Source: Providencia stuartii (GTDB lineage: Bacteria > Pseudomonadota > Gammaproteobacteria > Enterobacterales > Enterobacteriaceae). From it: a stretch of DNA of 64,000 bases. The notes under the pieces were generated by a model, which worked only from the letters and a program-made list of their open reading frames with translations, was not told the DNA's origin and searched no databases. The DNA is taken from NCBI GenBank assembly GCA_900455155.1, contig UGUC01000002.1, positions 1,674,001 through 1,738,000 on the forward strand, in the 5' to 3' direction. The position numbers and the translations under genes are program-made. Positions 58,284-64,000 of this stretch are shown here, piece after piece (within the stretch, counting starts at the first letter, position 1; every line of letters begins with the position of its first letter).

Positions 58284-58926
58284 TCATTAACCTCGTGAAT
58301 TTTCCATCGTTAAAACCAAATGCCGATTGATCCCCCGCCCAACCAAATGGGTGTGCATCGGTAATAACGAGATATTGATAATTAACCCCTATAGGCCTCG
58401 ATAAAATATCGAGATCTTTGATGGCATGGATCCGAAACGGTGTTAAATAATTGGCAGGGATAACCACATTCATCGACATATCATAATTGTCGATAATAAA
58501 GGCTTGCTCCCCCAATAAGTGACGTAAGGAATAGGTAATATTGGCGATATCGGGTTTTTGGTAATTTTTAATGATCTTGGCTTTGATAAAAAAGCGGTAA
58601 TCATCATCACCCAATACCGATGATCCTTTGAGTGAATCACCATAACGATAAAAGGCCCCAATATTGAAGCCTAGCGCGCCTTCAATCCCCCGAAAGCCAA
58701 AATAGTCTTTCGGCACCAATGATTTCATGACCCGATGAATACCGACATGTTTGCCGATTAAATCGAGTCCATACCCCGTAGCAGTGTCGATATTTAAAAT
58801 GGTCGATAACGTAATGACCGATTCAAAGAGTTGCTTTGTTTCAGAAAGCAAAAGCCCGACGGTTTGTCGGGCTTTAGGTTTTCCTCGGTACTGCCAAATC
58901 AAAAAGTCTTCGCGTGGTTTACTCAA
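58270..58926 (-). CDS. DUF2612 phage baseplate-associated protein
   Basis: 218 residues. GLDLIGKHVGIHRVMKSLVPKDYFGFRGIEGALGFN and FGWAGDQSAFGFNDGKFTRLM are typical of DUF2612 proteins that sit between baseplate J and the tail fiber in myovirus-type prophages. Presumed baseplate component. Overlaps both neighbours by several bases. Confidence 0.85.
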   Translation of the reverse strand: MSKPREDFLIWQYRGKPKARQTVGLLLSETKQLFESVITLSTILNIDTATGYGLDLIGKHVGIHRVMKSLVPKDYFGFRGIEGALGFNIGAFYRYGDSLKGSSVLGDDDYRFFIKAKIIKNYQKPDIANITYSLRHLLGEQAFIIDNYDMSMNVVIPANYLTPFRIHAIKDLDILSRPIGVNYQYLVITDAHPFGWAGDQSAFGFNDGKFTRLMNVSH

Positions 58927-60043
58927 TCAGCACCTCCACATCTTCTGGCCTGATTTGTGCGCATTGGCGGACCCCTATTGAAACAGCATCGCGCCCATTT
59001 ACGGTAATTGATTTAATGTAAAAGCCTTGTACTGCATTTACTTGGCAAGTTAAACGCATCGCATAAACCGATTCACCAATATCAAATTCAGTGGCGGCTA
59101 ACGCGGCTTTAATGGCATCGGTATCGATATCATGGAAGCCCCCCACTCGTTCAAGTAGTAATTTGACTTTAACATTCACCAAAGCGGCGCGATCAAAATA
59201 GACAGTTCGCGGTGCGCCAGCATACGTTTGTGTATTACTGATACGCCCAAATACCCCACACCCGCCCACTTTCTTACTTAAAATCGTTCGCCCAATATCA
59301 TTATCATGGCCACCAATAACAACGGCATTTAATGTGTGCGGTGGAATGCCTTTTTCATCCGTTTGATTGGTGTAGTTTTCGTAGACCTTAGCTTGTTTTA
59401 CATCCGGTAAATCAAGCAGAGCGCCTTCTAGTCCTTGATAATCATCATGATTATTGATGGCATGCGAACGCATAAAACGTAATAACAAATTGCCATCCGT
59501 TTCCTCAAAAGCGCCCTCTTTTGCCGCTTTTGTGGTTGTGATGCTATCAACCCCAATGGTCACCGTGTCCATGGTTAAGGGGCGATTTGCTGGCAACAAA
59601 AAAGCGCCAAGCTCCTGACTTCGTAGATCCACTCTTGCGGAGCCGTTACTCCCTAACGTGACATCCGCCAATGTGACCCACTTGGTGCGATTATCATCAG
59701 ACAATAAGCTTCCTTTATGTACGGTAACGCCCTGTTTACCTGTGATCACCACCTCATTGAGATAACTGTAATCGGCCCCTCGGCGAACAATGCCGGCATA
59801 CATTGCGCGTTGTTCTAGCCATGATCCAATGGCCTTATAGGGGTCAAGCATCTGCGCTATCAGGGCAATTGCTTGATTAATATTATCTATCTCTTGAGAA
59901 AATAGGCCGATCATTTGGCCGTCAGGGCTATCCGCATCCAGATTGATGTCATCCCCATAGATACGTTTAAACCCTTCCGTTAAGCGTTGGTGAACGTCAG
60001 TCAGCTTATCAATCACTATGCCCGTTTCAGTAATTTGGAGCAT
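58919..60043 (-). CDS. Baseplate J/gp47 family protein
   Basis: 374 residues. GIVIDKLTDVHQRLTEGFKRIYGDDINLDADSPDGQMIGLFSQEID opening, QRAMYAGIVRRGADYSY and LLRFMRSHAI are baseplate J hallmarks; forms the wedge of contractile tails. Overlaps the gp46-like gene by 17 bases. Confidence 0.93.
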   Translation of the reverse strand: MLQITETGIVIDKLTDVHQRLTEGFKRIYGDDINLDADSPDGQMIGLFSQEIDNINQAIALIAQMLDPYKAIGSWLEQRAMYAGIVRRGADYSYLNEVVITGKQGVTVHKGSLLSDDNRTKWVTLADVTLGSNGSARVDLRSQELGAFLLPANRPLTMDTVTIGVDSITTTKAAKEGAFEETDGNLLLRFMRSHAINNHDDYQGLEGALLDLPDVKQAKVYENYTNQTDEKGIPPHTLNAVVIGGHDNDIGRTILSKKVGGCGVFGRISNTQTYAGAPRTVYFDRAALVNVKVKLLLERVGGFHDIDTDAIKAALAATEFDIGESVYAMRLTCQVNAVQGFYIKSITVNGRDAVSIGVRQCAQIRPEDVEVLIE

Positions 60044-60389
60044 CTGTCATTACCTCTTTTTTATGGCCGTAAATATCAATATAAGTGACTGATATCGCCA
60101 TCAACCTTGTATCAGGATTGAGTTGAATATCAAATTCGGTAATTTGCTCAACCCCTTGCGTATTTAATACACTCGCTTTTATTTCAGCCTCCATCGCTAT
60201 CAAATTAGGGTTTTTGCGTAAATAATCGAACCATTTAATGCCATGTTCGCGATTAAGAAACCAATCCTGTTTCAATGACAATAGGCGAGTTAGCACCGAT
60301 TGTGCGATAGCTTCCGAGCGAATGTTGTAATCTGCTCTCCCTCGCCCAAAACACCAATCATGGTTATCATCAAGCCGACGTACTTTCAT
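60027..60389 (-). CDS. Baseplate wedge protein, GP46/gpW-like
   Basis: 120 residues. Short protein before baseplate J, with IAQSVLTRLLSLKQDWFLNREHGIKWFDYL and VEQITEFDIQLNPDTRLMAISVTYID; fits the bacteriophage GP46 (Mu) / gp25 lysozyme-like wedge family. Stop and start overlap neighbours. Confidence 0.85.
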   Translation of the reverse strand: MKVRRLDDNHDWCFGRGRADYNIRSEAIAQSVLTRLLSLKQDWFLNREHGIKWFDYLRKNPNLIAMEAEIKASVLNTQGVEQITEFDIQLNPDTRLMAISVTYIDIYGHKKEVMTDAPNY

Positions 60390-61047
60390 TAGTTAGGACC
60401 TCCTGTATTGCCTCCTCCCGTTTGCACTCCGCTGTGCGTGTGGGTATCGCCAATATTTCTGCCATTATGTTTAAGTGTGCCGCCGGATGATTCACTATTA
60501 CCATTCACTGAATGGTTACCTTTAATCAACGCGTTACCTGTTAATTGATAATTACCTTGGTGTTCAATATCGCCCTTAATCATGATCTTTCCCGACTGCA
60601 TACGAATAAACGTCGAGCCATCATCCGTTTGTAGCGATAGTGAATCACTCGAATAATTAGGAATTTTATTGGGTTGACTACTACCTTGAGGTAAAAAGAA
60701 GGCATCGGATAGGTCATGAAAACGGTGATCAAGCGGTTGCGACTGTTTACCGGAAACATACCAGCCGTCAATGCAACGCTCGGCAAAAATCACCAGCCCC
60801 TCATCCCCCCTCACGCACAGGCACAGTGACACAGAAACCACCCTCCCCGATAAAATCCAACCGGAACATCGACTAACGGCGGCAACGCAATCACTTTTCC
60901 CTCTTTAGTGACATGGCTGATCATTAATTCAACCGTCGCACTATGCCCATTACAAGACAGTAATTTACCGGGCAACGCAGTATGAATATCGTAGCGCTGG
61001 TTCTGAGCGTATTGATTCATCACATCAAGAAGTGTTGGCTGTTTCAT
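60389..61047 (-). pseudogene. Gp138-type membrane-puncturing spike protein, two frameshifts
   Basis: N-terminal frame (MKQPTLLDVMNQYAQNQRYDIHTALPGKLLSCNGHSATVEL, ALPPLVDVPVGFYRGG) and C-terminal frame (DEGLVIFAERCIDGWY ... GTLKHNGRNIGDTHTHSGVQ) are joined by a middle segment GFCVTVPVREGDEG once one base each is removed near 60841-60843 and 60805-60810. Corrected 218 residues: OB-fold domain, then Gly/Asn-rich beta-helix spike ending HTH (metal-binding tip-like, DTHTHSG). It pierces the outer membrane at contraction. Confidence 0.85.
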
Positions 61048-61868
61048 TGTTTCACCTTATCAAACGTACCATCAACACAGACGAGCCTGCTATACCAATC
61101 CCTCTCCATAAAATCGCCCGTATGACTTAGCTGCGTAATTTTATAGTCACCATTAAATTCAGATGTAATGGATTGGAGCCGAATGAGGGCACCAATTTTT
61201 AATGTAGGATGACATAAACAGGTTATCGTCAAGCCATCTTCACTTTTTTCGGGTTTACCAATTAGCCCCGTTTCTTGCGATAAAACAAAACTTTCGTTAT
61301 CCGTTATCACCTTTTGTTTTGGCAATAACATGAGTTGCCCATCCTGAATAGACCAATCTGACTGGTTATTTTTCGCGATTTTATGCAGTAATTCCCTAGC
61401 ATCACCAAACATCACTTTTGCACGCGGAAGTTGACGATCATTTGGCAACTCTATAACGCCAATATCAATATCCATCGCCTGCGCATTTTCTGTTAAAATA
61501 TCACGATCGCGATTACCCGAAGATAATGTTTTATTAACTAACGTACAGGTATAAGCCTTAAATCCATCGCCACAAATTAATTCACAAATAATATCTTCCG
61601 CACTTTCAGTTACCTTAACCTCAATAATATCCCCTGCATAAATTAGTTGCAGCTCTTCATAACCAACCGAAAGTGCTGCCCGATTAAATACCTTGCTGGT
61701 TAATAAGTTTCGATGTGACGCATTAAGGTTGTAAATACGGATAACAGCAGGGTTAGGCTCTGGTGTTAATGTTTTTTTGATATCAAACGTGACGCGTAAT
61801 TGTGTTATTTCGAAAGATTCATCATCATTACCAATAACAAGCTTAAGTTGTCTGCCTAATTGTTTCAT
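61044..61868 (-). CDS. Phage baseplate hub protein
   Basis: 274 residues. MKQLGRQLKLVIGNDDESFEITQLRVTFDIKKT opening and IRIYNLNASHRNLLTSK are of the baseplate hub type (gp27/gpD-like). ATG 61868 has AAAGGA 9 bases upstream and overlaps the plug gene by 26 bases; a longer frame from 61910 is not supported. Overlaps the spike gene by four bases. Confidence 0.82.
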   Translation of the reverse strand: MKQLGRQLKLVIGNDDESFEITQLRVTFDIKKTLTPEPNPAVIRIYNLNASHRNLLTSKVFNRAALSVGYEELQLIYAGDIIEVKVTESAEDIICELICGDGFKAYTCTLVNKTLSSGNRDRDILTENAQAMDIDIGVIELPNDRQLPRAKVMFGDARELLHKIAKNNQSDWSIQDGQLMLLPKQKVITDNESFVLSQETGLIGKPEKSEDGLTITCLCHPTLKIGALIRLQSITSEFNGDYKITQLSHTGDFMERDWYSRLVCVDGTFDKVKQ

Positions 61869-62181
61869 ACCAAAATCCTTTATCAACAATATAGAGCAAA
61901 AGCCTTTCACCTAATTCACTTTGTGATATTGAATTAATACCAAAACGTGATTTATCACTTAACGTCAAAATAAAGGGGAGATTTTTCTCTATTAATGAAG
62001 GAGCATTAACAGCTAATCCTTGCATTTGTGTAATAACTTTATTCTCATTGGTGTCGAATAAATCAAACTGCCAATTTTTTGAAATTTTGTTGTAGTACAA
62101 AGTTAACTTTAAGGCCTTACCAAATAAGGTAAATAATTGCTCTTGGATCGGCTCGTTAGATACGGGTATTTCATAAATCAT
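61843..62181 (-). CDS. Phage baseplate plug-like protein (DUF6983 type)
   Basis: 112 residues. IYEIPVSNEPIQEQLFTLFGKALKLTLYYNKISKNWQFDLFD with ITQMQGLAVNAPSL is a small all-beta baseplate component found between the Dit-like and hub genes. Overlaps the upstream gene by four bases. Confidence 0.75.
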   Translation of the reverse strand: MIYEIPVSNEPIQEQLFTLFGKALKLTLYYNKISKNWQFDLFDTNENKVITQMQGLAVNAPSLIEKNLPFILTLSDKSRFGINSISQSELGERLLLYIVDKGFWYETIRQTT

Positions 62182-62909
62182 GAACGTCCCCCTAATGTTT
62201 CACGGAAAGTATAGGCAGATTTGGCCTCAGGCTGAGTTCTTCCCATATTACTTTTTTGAGGTTGTTGTTTTAAATCAGGGTGTAATCCTTTTACCGTCTG
62301 ACTCTCGACAATAAACACTTCCTCTAAATTTAAACTAAATTCAACCGCCCCAGGCTTATCCTGTGTCGCGCCAATACTGGTTAACATCATATTCTTGTAC
62401 AAACGAAGCCCTGTTTGTACATCAATCGGCTCCCCCATTTTTTGTATTGCCAATAATGATTCATAAGCACGACCAGCACGATCTAATGTCTGCGAACTAT
62501 CAGCAAAAGGTTTCAATACATCCGGATACCAAGGTGCAATCACCTTCTGCACTTTATTGGCTAACACCCGTCCTATCGTTATATATTGCCCCAGCATCGC
62601 TTCCGCTTGCCGTATTGATGACGATATTTCTAACGGCAGAGGGTATTCCCCCATAGCCTCGGTATCGAACCCTAAAAAATCATTAAAATATTTCGCAGGT
62701 TCATAGCCCACTACCGTTCCCGTAATACTCAGTGATTTCGGCTCAAGAAATGCGTGATCAGCAATATCAGCCCCCGATTCAACGGGGTTTTTTGTGATCC
62801 TTAATGCAGAGGTATGAGTCTCGCGGATCGTACAATCAAGTTCAAACTGACCAATCGTTCTTGTAATAACAGACGCTCGACCAGTAAATATTCCGCTTGT
62901 AATATCCAT
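62178..62909 (-). CDS. Dit-like phage tail/baseplate protein
   Basis: 243 residues. FELDCTIRETHTSALRITKNPVESGADIADHAFLEPKSLSITGTV matches the Dit-like N-terminal beta-sandwich that joins the tail tube to the baseplate. Located downstream of the tape measure as expected. Ends in a Gln/Lys-rich linker. Confidence 0.85.
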   Translation of the reverse strand: MDITSGIFTGRASVITRTIGQFELDCTIRETHTSALRITKNPVESGADIADHAFLEPKSLSITGTVVGYEPAKYFNDFLGFDTEAMGEYPLPLEISSSIRQAEAMLGQYITIGRVLANKVQKVIAPWYPDVLKPFADSSQTLDRAGRAYESLLAIQKMGEPIDVQTGLRLYKNMMLTSIGATQDKPGAVEFSLNLEEVFIVESQTVKGLHPDLKQQPQKSNMGRTQPEAKSAYTFRETLGGRS

Positions 62910-62991
62910 AATCTATTGCCTAAATAAAAAAGGCCACATTAAGTGACCTTATCAGTTGAATTGAACCCAACTCATTCTTTAAAACGGCGGG

Positions 62992-64000
62992 TTAATCAGC
63001 ATTCGCACTCTTTAAGGAATGGTATGCAATCTCATTAACATATTGATTGATCCCCTCTACCGCCAATACACCCGCTTGTCGGCTATCCATGGTATGAATA
63101 TCTTGTTTCACATTAACATCCCCTTGGTTAACAACAATGCTCTTATGATTGCTAGTTGTGACATTAGATAAATTGGGATCAGCTAGGTTTTGCTTAATTA
63201 AGCCGCCAGCAAGATTTGGAGATTTGTACTAATTTTTTTTCACTTTGATATTTATCGTCAATAATACCCAGTGCTTTTAATATTGAAATAATACCCGATG
63301 TCAACTCATCAAGCTTTTGGTTTACCCCAATTAAATGCCAACTCGAAAGGCTTTTTAATTAATTCAGTCACCCCATTAAACGTATTCGCAAGATCATGAA
63401 TAAACTTGCCAATATCGGTATCACTGAGATCAAAAAGATTTCTAATAAATTCCCATCCCGCTTTAAATGGTGCGGTTAAGAATTCCTGAATTGCGGCAAA
63501 TGCTAAATTAAGTTTTTCCGTCCATGACGTTGAATCGTCGGTGAATATTTCATATAACGATTGTATCAAATCAAACGCTGACTGAAATGGCGCCAATAGG
63601 TAATCGATAATCGCAAAAAATACTGTACTTAAACCATCAATAAAGGTTTTTGCAACACTCAATACCCATTCAAAAGCCATTTTCGCTGCATTTTTAATGA
63701 CATCCCAAGCCTGAATAACCCCTTGGATAAGCACTTGCCATAATGCTAAAAATGCCGTGGCAAAACCCATGAAAGTAGTGTTCAAAATCCTGCCCAAATC
63801 TCCTTCAATCCCTCGGTCATGCCCTCCCATGCTTCCCCCATCATCGCCGTATTACCACTGAATAAGCCAAAGAGTAGCTTTAAGGCATTACCTATATATT
63901 TAAAGAAGCCACGGAAAATCATCACAGCACTATCGATAGTGAGCGCCCATGCTTGAGCAATGCCATCGAAAATCAGTTTATTTTCAGCATAAAAGTATTC
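62992..64000 (-). pseudogene. Phage tail tape measure protein, C-terminal part, frameshifted
   Basis: Runs off the right edge. From 64000 the frame encodes NKLIFDGIAQAWALTIDSAVMIFRG and HEA-type hydrophobic repeats (WEGMTEGLKEIWAG); the next frame has FMGFATAFLALWQVLIQGVIQAWDVIKNAAKMAFEW with long amphipathic, membrane-like stretches; then VNQKLDELTSGIISILKALGIIDDKYQ and finally GLIKQNLADPNLSNVTTSNHKSIVVNQGDVN to the stop at 62992. About one missing T near 63785 and extra bases near 63330 and 63220 explain the shifts. It sets tail length; the visible part lacks any lytic domain. Confidence 0.8.

Noticed and set aside
1..64000. CRISPR arrays, rRNA operons or replication origin
   Set aside because: No regularly spaced direct repeats, no rRNA sequence and no cluster of DnaA boxes were seen on reading.

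Overview
The window reads as chromosome of a low-GC enterobacterium of the Morganellaceae, most likely Providencia. The gene content and order of the first 16 kb (yeiH-nfo-fruK, yeiP, mepS, yejG-bcr-rsuA-radD-rplY-yejK-yejL-yejM-tRNA-Pro) is the condensed E. coli yei/yej neighbourhood. The proteins resemble E. coli proteins closely but not identically, and the DNA is AT-rich with long AT-rich spacers. This assignment is from recognition, not from a search.

Layout. 1-16.4 kb: conserved housekeeping block (endonuclease IV, 1-phosphofructokinase, NUDIX hydrolase, Mtr-type permease, EF-P-like protein, peptidoglycan endopeptidase MepS, Bcr efflux pump, RsuA, RadD, L25, nucleoid protein YejK, lipid regulator YejM) ending at tRNA-Pro(GGG). 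16.5-20.4 kb: a co-oriented block directly behind the tRNA (Hsp20, EmrE-like SMR pump, HdeD-type membrane protein fused to a permuted cysteine-peptidase-like domain, decayed MASE1/PAS protein), which looks like a small stress island. 20.7-30.7 kb: small enzymes and membrane proteins, a LexA-controlled dinI, an OmpR-type two-component system facing mipA across four tandem TTAA-type repeats, an HdeD protein, a possible CRP-controlled small RNA/peptide gene, and a YbdG-type mechanosensitive channel. 31-35.6 kb: a dmsABC anaerobic reductase operon with a many-times frameshifted dmsA and an IS1595-family element precisely inside dmsC. 37.6-39 kb: fumC. 40-47.3 kb: a tight operon for 5-oxoproline-type chemistry (NRAMP-like transporter, pxpA, DUF1445, fused pxpB-pxpC, biotin carboxylase-BCCP) divergent from a GntR/FCD regulator. 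47.5-55.7 kb: accessory genes (XRE remnant, pentapeptide-repeat protein, an unknown three-gene secreted operon, gltP, a GH6 glycosidase-like protein, possible immunity/toxin remnants). 56-64 kb: the tail end of a contractile-tailed (myovirus-type) prophage, all on the minus strand, running off the right edge.

A property of the whole window matters for every reader: about twenty genes are broken by single-base shifts, and nearly every one is cured by removing ONE base from a short homopolymer. Reconstructed lengths then match the families (for example DmsB becomes 205 residues). This points to consensus (sequencing) error rather than mass pseudogenization, except where an IS (dmsC), an in-frame stop (XRE remnant) or truncation (MASE1) adds independent evidence. 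Genes whose frame is broken as read are typed as pseudogene, with a statement of whether I think they are really intact.
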